In this document: positions 46,061-53,308 of the stretch, one piece after another
Layout: the number at the start of each line of letters is the position of its first letter
How positions within the stretch are numbered: position 1 is the stretch's first letter
Source: Pseudohalioglobus lutimaris
Lineage (GTDB): Bacteria; Pseudomonadota; Gammaproteobacteria; Pseudomonadales; Halieaceae
Reading direction: 5' to 3'
Length of the DNA stretch: 53,308 nt
NCBI RefSeq assembly: GCF_002866825.1
Contig: NZ_PKUS01000035.1
Location: forward strand, 1 to 53,308
The notes under the pieces: model-generated
Seen by the model: only the letters and a program-made list of their open reading frames with translations
What the model was told of the DNA's origin: nothing
The model's database searches: none
Program-made: the position numbers and the translations under genes

Positions 46061-46433
46061 GTGAACTCCAATGGTATGGCAACAGCGATAAAGTGTAACA
46101 GCTCAGCAATGGCATCAGGCAATTGCGCATTGCCCACATCAACCAGAGCAGAAGGTCAATGCCCTACTACGGGGAGCCCGGCAGCCGGCGCAGGCGAGCG
46201 GACGCGATAGTATCACCGCGGAGATCAGGCGAATGAGGATGCAGGCAGATGTGGCCACCGGGCTCGGCAACCGAAGATGTAGGGCTGCCCCGCCAGACGC
46301 AGATAAATCGATCGCTTATTGAACACTAACCTACTGATTTAAAGAGACTTTCAATTAATTTGAACAAATGCGCTAAAGGTTTCCACCTAGCTGCCGATAA
46401 GCAAATGCACCTGTGGATAATGGAGAGAACACA
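46061..46433. other. Intergenic region, upstream of a micro-gene pair
   Basis: No larger gene was seen. TTCAA...TTGAA arms at 46350-46364 form a small inverted repeat in an AT-rich segment about 70 bases before the first micro-gene and could be an operator. The sequence becomes more AT-rich from about 46300, which suggests a boundary of different origin. No tRNA or attachment site was found. Confidence 0.35.
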
Positions 46434-46556
46434 ATGCCGATTGAAACCGTTCTGCTAGCGCTTTTCTACTCGGGCGTCATTTTGGCAACTTACCGGATAT
46501 ACAACTTTGGACAACCGGCCCGGAACCAAATAGACCGAGTAAATGAGCAAGGATAA
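46434..46556 (+). CDS. 40-residue predicted membrane micro-protein
   Basis: ATG at 46434 is preceded by GGAG at 46422-46425, eight bases away. The product MPIETVLLALFYSGVILATY continues with RIYNF and a charged tail ending in EQG. Residues 4-22 form a single membrane helix. It overlaps the following 76-residue gene by 14 bases, so the two are probably translationally coupled. No homologue is recognised. The strong ribosome site and the coupled downstream gene argue that it is real. Confidence 0.55.
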   Translation: MPIETVLLALFYSGVILATYRIYNFGQPARNQIDRVNEQG

Positions 46557-46773
46557 CGTAACCTATCTGGACGTCCCCAAGCGCGGTAAAATAGCTATGG
46601 CCTGCTGTCCCTGCAATGGGGGCCCGCGACCACTGGTACCGCTGGTTCTACACGACTTTCAGGGGCCGGTTATAGCGGCGCTGATTTGCCCAAACTGCGA
46701 CTCTTCGACAACGGTAGTAAACGGCGTACTGCAATCAGGGGAAAAGCAACCAACAGAGCCTTCATCTTTTTAA
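46543..46773 (+). CDS. 76-residue protein with cysteine pairs
   Basis: The start lies inside the micro-membrane gene with no clear ribosome site of its own. Cysteines occur as ACCPCNGG and LICPNC, about 27 residues apart, a spacing compatible with a zinc ribbon. The last residues are polar. I do not recognise the family; the style (very small, zinc-binding, next to a micro-membrane protein) is common in phage or mobile elements, but no integrase or phage gene is nearby. Confidence 0.55.
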   Translation: MSKDNVTYLDVPKRGKIAMACCPCNGGPRPLVPLVLHDFQGPVIAALICPNCDSSTTVVNGVLQSGEKQPTEPSSF

Positions 46774-46826
46774 GGCTTTGCAAGGAGATCATCGGGGGGT
46801 TTCGGTCCAAGCCTGCATCAAGCCTC

Positions 46827-46988
46827 TCAGCGAACCCTCAAATACCTCTCTGGGCTGATACTGATTTGAATAGTATCGCCACCAACCATCCGAGAAACCC
46901 CGAATCCCCCGGTATCGGCCTTGGCACCATAGGCCAACAGCATGCTGAATAGCAGGGCTGCGACGATGAAATAATGACGTTCCAGCAT
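46827..46988 (-). CDS. 53-residue predicted exported peptide
   Basis: Read on the minus strand from ATG at 46988 to TGA at 46827-46829. A GGAG lies seven bases before this ATG, with another ATG two codons upstream at 46994. The N-terminus MLERHYFIVAALLFSMLLAY is a classic signal sequence with a positively charged start and hydrophobic core. AKA followed by DTGG gives a signal peptidase I site, leaving a mature peptide of about 29 residues (start DTGGFGVSRMVGGDT, then ISISPERYLRVR). No homologue is known to me. A longer frame over the same bases (46789-47016) lacks these features. Confidence 0.45.
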   Translation of the reverse strand: MLERHYFIVAALLFSMLLAYGAKADTGGFGVSRMVGGDTIQISISPERYLRVR

Positions 46989-47320
46989 AATCATGCTCCC
47001 GATAATGGAGACACATACACTACCTTGGTGTTATCGGCCCCGGGATGGCCAAAGACGACAGCGGCATGTCCCGAGGCGCCTAACTAACATTTAAAACACC
47101 GTGCCCTACTAATATATTTTTATAATAGCCGCGTAGCAAATATGAAACCAAAACCAGTAAAAAATAAGTAGTCGATAGCATAACACTTTGCACAGTGTCG
47201 CATAAGAAAAACCATCTACGTGTTTTTACTGATTTCAAAGACCGGGGCTGTAAAACGGGGCTATATAGCGGTGCTTGCAGGTGAGAACGGCTCGAACTCG
47301 CTTCTTCGATATCTCGCTGA
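46989..47320. other. AT-richer intergenic stretch
   Basis: No firm gene. A 33-residue hydrophobic frame (minus strand, 47080-47181) is possible but lacks a ribosome site. TATAAT at 47121-47126 is a perfect -10 on the plus strand with no matching -35. CCGATAA/TTATCGG arms near 47000-47037 flank the start region of the exported peptide. Composition is unlike the surrounding GC-rich genes. Confidence 0.35.
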
Positions 47321-48352
47321 CTACTCGCGCCTAAACAGTCGCCGCGCACTCTGGGAGAACTTCTGCCAATTACCGAACATCTCTCCCTCGGGGCACGCCA
47401 TCACGGTATCCCGCCATGCTTGTTTCAACCCACCCCTTCGATAACCCAGAGCACGGCGCGATTCGGATGGGTTAAAAAAGGCATTGGATACCAGGACTTC
47501 GGAAAAATGAGTTGCGTGAAGTCCGCCCTCTTTACCCTGTACTGAATGCAGGGCATCGAGCACCCAGCTCATCCGGCTTATTCTGGCATCTTCTATGATG
47601 CGCACCGTGTCGTCCTCGCGCCCGATGATGGCACACAGGCTCTGCAGGAAGCCCGTCCAGGAGAGGTTCTGATCACCCACCTGGAAAATGCGGCTTTCAT
47701 CGATCCGCTCACAGGCCCCGGCAATGGCCTCGGCAACCCGATGCACGGAAACCATATTGCTACCACCATTGGTGTAGTAGAGGGGCACCCCGGATCGAAC
47801 GTAGTTGACCAGGGGTGCCCACAGCGGAACGGCGCCTGGCATAGAACCAAAAACATAGGGCAGCTCCAGAACGACCAACGCCATGTCAGTGCCCGCGACG
47901 ATTGTTGTTAATTCCAGTTGTTGTTTGCGGCTATTGATATAGGGGTGGTGCTCGGCCAGTTTCATCTCCGGCCATTCGCGATCAAAATACGTAAAATAGG
48001 ACCCCAGCAATACGAATCGCTGGACACCAGCACGCACTGCCGCGGCAGTCACCCGCACCGAACTCTTGACGTTGGCTTCGTAGAAGAACTTGGCTGCCGG
48101 CGCTTGTGGGGCGGTGCGATCATCCGCACCCGCAGCAAACACGACTGCTTCGAAGCCGGACAGTAGCGCTCTTAATTCCTGGTCATCGAGCTTGGAGACA
48201 TCCCGTAACAAGACCGACACATCTTCTGAAAACAGGCCAGCTGCCGGTGCCGGTGGCAGCCCCAGTACCGTTACATCGTGGCCGCGTTCAATGAGTTCCC
48301 CGGTAGCGTGATAGCCGAGAAAACCTGTACCGCCGATAACCAGAACGCGCAT
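47321..48352 (-). CDS. NAD-dependent epimerase/dehydratase (extended SDR)
   Basis: 343 residues from ATG at 48352, with AAGGA about nine bases upstream. The dinucleotide site GGTGFLGYHA is at 8-17. The catalytic tyrosine is probably in HPYINSRKQQLE, but the YxxxK motif reads Y-I-N-S-R with lysine one place later, so the fourth catalytic residue is altered or shifted. VFGSMPGAVPLW and the VHRVAEAI block are typical of nucleotide-sugar epimerases or related reductases. The substrate is unknown. It lies downstream of the two-partner secretion genes, separated by 126 bases. Confidence 0.85.
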   Translation of the reverse strand: MRVLVIGGTGFLGYHATGELIERGHDVTVLGLPPAPAAGLFSEDVSVLLRDVSKLDDQELRALLSGFEAVVFAAGADDRTAPQAPAAKFFYEANVKSSVRVTAAAVRAGVQRFVLLGSYFTYFDREWPEMKLAEHHPYINSRKQQLELTTIVAGTDMALVVLELPYVFGSMPGAVPLWAPLVNYVRSGVPLYYTNGGSNMVSVHRVAEAIAGACERIDESRIFQVGDQNLSWTGFLQSLCAIIGREDDTVRIIEDARISRMSWVLDALHSVQGKEGGLHATHFSEVLVSNAFFNPSESRRALGYRRGGLKQAWRDTVMACPEGEMFGNWQKFSQSARRLFRRE

Positions 48353-48478
48353 AGTTAACTTCCTTCTTACTTGTTTAAGTGGCGTCTCAGCAGCTCCAGC
48401 CGGGTGTGCCAGTCTACTCAGGCAGCGCGAACTGAAGCAGTTGCAGAAAAAACGAAATATTTTGAAGCAACAACAAGA

Positions 48479-50308
48479 TCAATCATAGGGCCAGTTGAGC
48501 GTTAGGGCGAAGTGGAAGCCATCGTCTTGAAGGTCATTGTCCTCCGGCGACGTTACATCGTCATCAGAAATACGCTCACCATAAAACAGGCTTATATTGA
48601 GATACTCCTTTGGCTGCCAACGTAGCCCCAGCCCCACACTACTTAGCACCGCGGCTTTGCTAGTAGACAAATTACTGTCCTCATCCCAACTGCGGCCATA
48701 ATCGACAAACGGGACCGCGGTTATATTCCAGCGGCTGTAGCCTGCCTCGTTCACAAATATCGGCACACGCCATTCCAGCGAAGCGGTCAGGCCGTTATCA
48801 CGCACTAACTGGTTCTCCCGGAAACCGCGCACCGAGTACCTTCCACCTATTGCCATTTTCTCGACAGATAGCAAGGGGTCGAACGCATACTGCCACACAC
48901 TGCTGAAAACCAGCTGACTGTTGCGAAAGGGAAGACGTCTGGCATATTGGAGTTGCGTCAGGACGACCGTAAACTGACTTTCCGGAATTTCGGCATTGGT
49001 ATCAAACTGCACTCTGGGGGCGCCGTCGGGAATCATCGTCGCACCGAACCAATCCAGGCCATAACGCAGCGTTGAACGCAGCGCCAATACCTGATTATCG
49101 CCGCGCTCGATCCACTCTCCGCCAACGCTCACATTGGTTGCTGCAATTTCACCGTTGCGAGCGCCAAGGGAAAAAGAAAACGGCTTGCCCAGCAGTGAGG
49201 TATCGCTCTCACTGTGGTACAGGCCAACATTGAGCGTTACGTACCTGTCGAGGCTGTTAACGAGAGGATGACGAATCGAAACGCCCCAGGATTCGGTATC
49301 GCTCTCAATATCGAGATCGTCAAACGGCGCTTCTATCACTCTGGAGTCGCCACGCTGATACTCCAAATCCAGTCGAGTGTCGTAGCTGTTCAACGGTAAC
49401 TGGTATGCCAGGTATGCATCTTTCAGGCCTTCGCTGTAACTCGCCGCCAGTGCAAGCCGATCACCGCGGCCACTGATATTCAGATGCTCCGCGGTTAGCA
49501 GGGCCCGTTCAGCGCCAACACTGGGCGAGCGATAATTGTCCAGCGACACCCCCAGCCGCAAGGGCTGCTCCTCCTTGATACGTAGACGCAGATCAGCGGT
49601 ACCCTGGGAAAGGCCCGGCACCAGCACACCATTCACCTGGCGAACAAGCGGGTTCAGCTCGAGCATACGCAAGCTATTCTGCAGGTCATCAAGATTGAGG
49701 GGGCTGCCGATATTACGTCGCAGTCGTGGCTCCAGATAGCCGCGAGAGAGACGTTCGTTATCAAGCAATTGCACCTCCTGCAATTCGCCTTCGATAGCGC
49801 GCAGCGCAAGGGTGCCGGGGGCGATCGCCCCGTCCGGCAAAACCACACCGGAGTTGACGTAGCCAGCATTGAAATACAGCAGAGAGAGGCGACGTAGTAA
49901 TTCCTGCAGGTTTTCGGGCGACAACTCACGATTCTCGAAAGGCGCAACCACCGCGGCGATCTCATCAGCAGAAAAGACGGTGTTGCCGTTAACCAGAATA
50001 CTGGTGACGCTAACGGGCAAGGTCGAATTTGAACGCGCACCACTCTGCTGCTTCAGGCTGGGCGACGGCAAGACTTGCGGCACAGGTTTATTTGGGCCGG
50101 GGGCAGCGTCCAGATCAAAGCTGGGCTCATCGAAATCCTCGCGGTCGGATGAAAAACCCCGCTCAATGTTCTGGCCTAGTCCGGAGCCCAGACCGGACGG
50201 CTGCCCCACTACATTCATACTCAGACAACAGCACGCAACCACCAGCACAGCACTTACCCCGGACGCCATCCTGCGCTGCTCGCGCACTAGCGCAACAAGT
50301 AATTGCAT
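48479..50308 (-). CDS. Two-partner secretion transporter (TpsB, ShlB/FhaC family)
   Basis: 609 residues from ATG at 50308, where GGAG six bases upstream lies inside the end of tpsA. A signal region with a long basic start precedes the mature N-terminus. The POTRA region covers about 95-250 (SITSVLVNGNTVFSADEI, NAGYVNSGVVLPDG). The C-terminal half is a 16-strand barrel with the conserved SVRGFREN loop-6 motif near residue 492 and a final strand ending in LTLNWPYD. It secretes the TpsA partner across the outer membrane. Confidence 0.93.
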   Translation of the reverse strand: MQLLVALVREQRRMASGVSAVLVVACCCLSMNVVGQPSGLGSGLGQNIERGFSSDREDFDEPSFDLDAAPGPNKPVPQVLPSPSLKQQSGARSNSTLPVSVTSILVNGNTVFSADEIAAVVAPFENRELSPENLQELLRRLSLLYFNAGYVNSGVVLPDGAIAPGTLALRAIEGELQEVQLLDNERLSRGYLEPRLRRNIGSPLNLDDLQNSLRMLELNPLVRQVNGVLVPGLSQGTADLRLRIKEEQPLRLGVSLDNYRSPSVGAERALLTAEHLNISGRGDRLALAASYSEGLKDAYLAYQLPLNSYDTRLDLEYQRGDSRVIEAPFDDLDIESDTESWGVSIRHPLVNSLDRYVTLNVGLYHSESDTSLLGKPFSFSLGARNGEIAATNVSVGGEWIERGDNQVLALRSTLRYGLDWFGATMIPDGAPRVQFDTNAEIPESQFTVVLTQLQYARRLPFRNSQLVFSSVWQYAFDPLLSVEKMAIGGRYSVRGFRENQLVRDNGLTASLEWRVPIFVNEAGYSRWNITAVPFVDYGRSWDEDSNLSTSKAAVLSSVGLGLRWQPKEYLNISLFYGERISDDDVTSPEDNDLQDDGFHFALTLNWPYD

Positions 50309-53308
50309 TCCGATCTCCAGTCATCAGTTGCTGCAAACTTTAACGTGGCCTTACGTTCGCCGTTAAATTGTAAAAGTGTCTCGGCGTCATTATCGCCGGT
50401 GAGCGCGAATGGACTGATCAGGTAATCATCGTCCGCCTCTGCTATTACGCCTTGGCCGGTTATTACCAGGCTACTCCCGCCCGCTGGGCTTGCTGCACAA
50501 CGATCCTGGATAAGATCGGTCGCATCGAGAATCGCAACATCAAGCTCAGTAACCGCCGCGCTGATATCCTGTTCCGGCGAATTTATCTCCAGACTGCCCT
50601 CATCGCCCGCCGTTGACGTTACCTGAAAAACCGATCGCGCATCGCGAAGAAAGGCATCTGAATTGACGTTGATGCGACCACCATCGCCTGCATTAGCGCT
50701 AGCCGTCAGGCCGCTGTTTCGCACTAAAACAAGGGACGCAGGCGCGGCGGGATCACCCAGCGTAATCGAACCACCATTACCGTCTGCGTCAGAAGATGCT
50801 GAGCTTGCGGTGATGAACACGATGGTTCCGGACGCGATGTCGGTGTCGAGTTGGATATCCCGGCCAAAAATATTAATGTCACCACCACCCGCATTCTCCG
50901 AGGTACCTTCAATGCGCGCCTGGGTAAGACGTACCTTGTCTGCTGAAAGTAAAATGGTGCCTGCGTTTCCGCTACCCACGGCCGACGTTTGCACAAAACC
51001 GCCTCCGCCAAAGCGCAGCGTATCACCGGCTAAAACACTCACGTCTCCGGCGTCACTCGAACCTTGAGAATTGGTCAGCAGCTCAGTTTCTGCACCACTG
51101 AGATCCACGGAGCCTTCGCTTGCTAGCAGGATGCTACCGCTGGCCCCGTTACCCGTACTGGCGGACTGTACGGAAACGTTCTCGAGTGTCAGTTGGGTTC
51201 CTGCACCCAACCGCACCTCACCAGCAGGTGCCAATCCGCCCGTGCTGCTTTGGACAAGACTGTTACGCAATTGCAAGTCATCCTCAGCCTCTAAACTGAT
51301 CTTAGCAGGCACATCGTTGACATCATTGGCGACGGTTGCTGTGCTGAAGATAGATGCGGCGATGTTGATTGTTGCGCCGGTAGCACTGATCGCTCCCGCC
51401 GCACCCTCACTTGCTCCAACACTGCTGACAATAACCCCAGAGAGTGCCAGTCCATCCTCTGCCGCTAGCCCAACCAGTCCCGCATCGCCCACACCGCCCG
51501 ACGATGACGATAAAGTCGTAGGCGAGGACGAGGACGAAACAACGCTGATATCCGGCGCCCGCAACACTACAGCGCCCGCGGCGCCTCTGCCTACTGTGGA
51601 ACTTGTAATCGAGTGCTCACCGCTGACACGAAGCGTTTCGGTGGCCTCTATAATTATTGCCGCTCCGGCACCCGAACCAGTGGTCAAGCTCGAGAGGCTG
51701 CTGGCTCTCCCCGCTGCCTCCGGCTGGTCCAGTACAACATTGCGGCCACCAAGAAATATGGAACCGCCCGACCCAGCGGCGTCTGCGCTGCCCAGCGCGC
51801 CACTCCGTATATCCAATTCACCGTTAATTTCAAGGTCCTCAGTCGCTGCGATAAATATCTCTCCGCCATCCAGGTCGCCTCCCGTGCCGGTGATGACAGA
51901 AGTCCGTTCACCACTGGAAGCCAGCGTGATGTCGCCATCTGAGAACAACCCAATTGACGCGCCGGTGCCCAGTGGGTTGAAATCGCCCTGCAGCGATGTA
52001 TTTTGCAGGGTCATTCCACCCGTTCCTGCCTGCAGGCTGATCAAGCTGGGTCCGGAGAAGTTCGAGCCTCTGGAAAGAATACCGGTAAACGTTGTATCGA
52101 TAGCATCCCCAAACAAAACCACGTCACCGGCATCACCCAAACCATTACTCAGGCTGGCCACAATCGCCCTGTTACCCGGCTCCCCGGCCAAGGACAGACC
52201 ACCCGCGACGCGCACGACGATATCACCGGCATTACTGCTACCACTGCTAGCGGTTTGTATGCGGCCCTGCTGTAACGAAAACCCGGTCATCGGCAGGGAG
52301 GCACTGCCGCCAATGATGATGTTGCCCGCATCACCCGTGGGCACACCTAGATCCAGTGAGCGACTGGAAACAAGGCCGCCGACCTGACGGTAACTGGCTG
52401 TATCAATTCGGATATCACCAGCGTTAACCAATGCTGCCGTGCTGGTTTGAAGCACACTGCCCACTATAACCGTGCTGGAAATCGAACGCAGGGAAAAGGC
52501 CGTTGGCAGTAGAGCCGGGGCAGTATCCACATAAGAGTTTTCTATTATTAATTGGTCGGAGAGAACTGAAAAAGCCGAATTCTGGACCGCTCCACTGTCG
52601 GAAAAAAGCATATTGCTGTTCTGGATCAACACGCCGGAAAGCGGTGACCCGGGAGTCGCTGCCAGTTCATTCCCCGAAGCGATATCGATGGACATGGAAC
52701 CGCCAGGCGCCAGCGCTCCCAGGCCGAGACTGAACGCCTGGTACTGAGTGCTGTCCTGGGGGGCGAAAACAGACGCTGGATCGACAGCATCAACTATGTC
52801 GCCGAGGATAGTGATCCCCGCCGAGCCCGGATCAAGACTACTGCCAACCAGCGTCATATTTGAGAGCAGCATGGGCGTATTGGTGTTGCCGACATCATTC
52901 ACCACCAAACCGATGCCACGCGGCGTAACTGATGACGGCAAGTCCTGTTTATCAAGGAACCCGAACGCTTCCGGGTTGGCAATGGAAAGCACCGAACTGA
53001 TCGTGGTCTCGTGCGAATAAAAGTCGTCGCCGTTGTCAAAGCCAAGTCGATTAGCCGTGGAAAAAATAAAGGAGCTCTGCGGGTCAAAGGAGGCGCCGTC
53101 ACCGATAAAGATTCCGTTGGGGTTGATCAGCCATAGTGCTGCAGATGTAGGGCTCAAGCCACTGCGTGAAGCGCGCCTCACCCGCATGGCGCCATAAATC
53201 CCAGTAGACTGAACACCAGTCACCCTTGCTATGATGTGCTGGATGTTCGCTGAACTATGGGAGAACGTGGCCAGTTCACCCGCATCTACATTAAAGCTCG
53301 AAAAACTA
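50287..53308 (-). CDS. TpsA filamentous exoprotein, 5' end beyond the window
   Basis: About 1006 residues are visible and the frame is open to the window edge, so the N-terminal signal peptide is missing. The first visible residues SFSSFNVDAGELATF, then NIQHIIARVTG and LWLINPNGIFIGDGASF, are the TPS (haemagglutination activity) domain that TpsB recognises. Long Gly/Ser/Asn/Asp-rich beta-helix repeats follow. The C-terminal region has two cysteines (DRCAAS and SECNYLLR). It should be exported by Sec and then by the following TpsB. It may be an adhesin or a large secreted matrix protein; no toxin or CHAT domain is seen in this part. Confidence 0.9.
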   Translation of the reverse strand, partial: SFSSFNVDAGELATFSHSSANIQHIIARVTGVQSTGIYGAMRVRRASRSGLSPTSAALWLINPNGIFIGDGASFDPQSSFIFSTANRLGFDNGDDFYSHETTISSVLSIANPEAFGFLDKQDLPSSVTPRGIGLVVNDVGNTNTPMLLSNMTLVGSSLDPGSAGITILGDIVDAVDPASVFAPQDSTQYQAFSLGLGALAPGGSMSIDIASGNELAATPGSPLSGVLIQNSNMLFSDSGAVQNSAFSVLSDQLIIENSYVDTAPALLPTAFSLRSISSTVIVGSVLQTSTAALVNAGDIRIDTASYRQVGGLVSSRSLDLGVPTGDAGNIIIGGSASLPMTGFSLQQGRIQTASSGSSNAGDIVVRVAGGLSLAGEPGNRAIVASLSNGLGDAGDVVLFGDAIDTTFTGILSRGSNFSGPSLISLQAGTGGMTLQNTSLQGDFNPLGTGASIGLFSDGDITLASSGERTSVITGTGGDLDGGEIFIAATEDLEINGELDIRSGALGSADAAGSGGSIFLGGRNVVLDQPEAAGRASSLSSLTTGSGAGAAIIIEATETLRVSGEHSITSSTVGRGAAGAVVLRAPDISVVSSSSSPTTLSSSSGGVGDAGLVGLAAEDGLALSGVIVSSVGASEGAAGAISATGATINIAASIFSTATVANDVNDVPAKISLEAEDDLQLRNSLVQSSTGGLAPAGEVRLGAGTQLTLENVSVQSASTGNGASGSILLASEGSVDLSGAETELLTNSQGSSDAGDVSVLAGDTLRFGGGGFVQTSAVGSGNAGTILLSADKVRLTQARIEGTSENAGGGDINIFGRDIQLDTDIASGTIVFITASSASSDADGNGGSITLGDPAAPASLVLVRNSGLTASANAGDGGRINVNSDAFLRDARSVFQVTSTAGDEGSLEINSPEQDISAAVTELDVAILDATDLIQDRCAASPAGGSSLVITGQGVIAEADDDYLISPFALTGDNDAETLLQFNGERKATLKFAATDDWRSECNYLLR
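50315..50318 (-). promoter_or_regulatory. tpsB ribosome site inside the tpsA coding end
   Basis: On the minus strand GGAG (bases 50318 to 50315) is spaced six bases from the ATG at 50308. The start lies 22 bases inside tpsA, so tpsB translation is probably coupled to it. This supports 50308 over the internal ATG at 50269, which has no well-spaced site. Confidence 0.6.

Noticed and set aside
46789-47016. 75-residue frame on the minus strand
   Set aside because: Overlaps the signal-peptide frame in another register and shows no hydrophobic segment or motif.
47121-47126. TATAAT as a promoter
   Set aside because: No -35 element at suitable spacing and no credible gene directly downstream on the plus strand.
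47080-47181. 33-residue hydrophobic micro-protein on the minus strand
   Set aside because: Helix-like, but no ribosome site and no coupled gene; AT-rich sequence easily gives such frames.
51071-52387. 438-residue frame on the plus strand
   Set aside because: Antisense to tpsA. Its Pro/Ser/Ala-rich composition is what the opposite strand of a Gly/Ser-rich repeat protein gives.

Overview
The window reads as a chromosomal segment of a free-living gammaproteobacterium. By eye it is GC-rich. The families present are typical gammaproteobacterial core genes: a 180-kDa NAD-glutamate dehydrogenase, ribosome modulation factor, PepN, GlcDEF, LipA, YaiI, YjbQ, YeaC, and a LytS/LytTR pair. From memory, the block nadK - rhomboid - yeaC - DUF2797 - pepN resembles the gene order in Pseudomonas. 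A marine Cellvibrionales/Halieaceae-type organism is my best guess, but that is inference only.

Layout, left to right. At 9-90 there is an unidentified long hairpin. At 375-3728 a two-gene unit encodes a methyltransferase-like/GspE fusion ATPase and a MoxR-like AAA ATPase. At 3749-5347 sit an acyltransferase, YaiI and YjbQ, followed by an apparent remnant of an acyltransferase-3 gene. At 5829-11785 lies glycolate oxidase glcDEF with an acyl-CoA synthetase and a GNAT protein. At 11790-12917 (minus) are a degenerate methyltransferase-like protein and a bactofilin; rmf faces the large gdhB. At 18551-25441 is a complete Bat/MoxR operon (MoxR, DUF58, DUF4381, BatA, BatB-BatC, BatD). At 25486-31072 (minus) is the nadK-to-pepN block. 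At 31114-34763 are DUF1853 and two predicted lipoproteins, an EEP phosphatase and a phospholipase D. Then come a PLP enzyme, a DUF3313-like lipoprotein and lipA. At 37652-41095 is a fumarate reductase frdCAB of the Wolinella type. At 41182-44945 are an ATM1-like ABC exporter and the LytS/LytTR pair. At 44978-46060 is a periplasmic TonB-C-like protein. At 46061-47320 is an AT-richer stretch holding only very small genes. At 47321-53308 are an SDR epimerase and a two-partner secretion pair, with tpsA cut by the window end.

Most of the window is metabolism and envelope housekeeping. The parts that deserve a second look are: the methyltransferase-GspE fusion coupled to a MoxR ATPase; the epsilonproteobacterial-type fumarate reductase, which has a possible FNR site and a substituted proton-pathway residue; the micro-gene cluster at 46.4-47.0 kb, which includes a likely exported 53-residue peptide; and the unexplained hairpin at the left edge.
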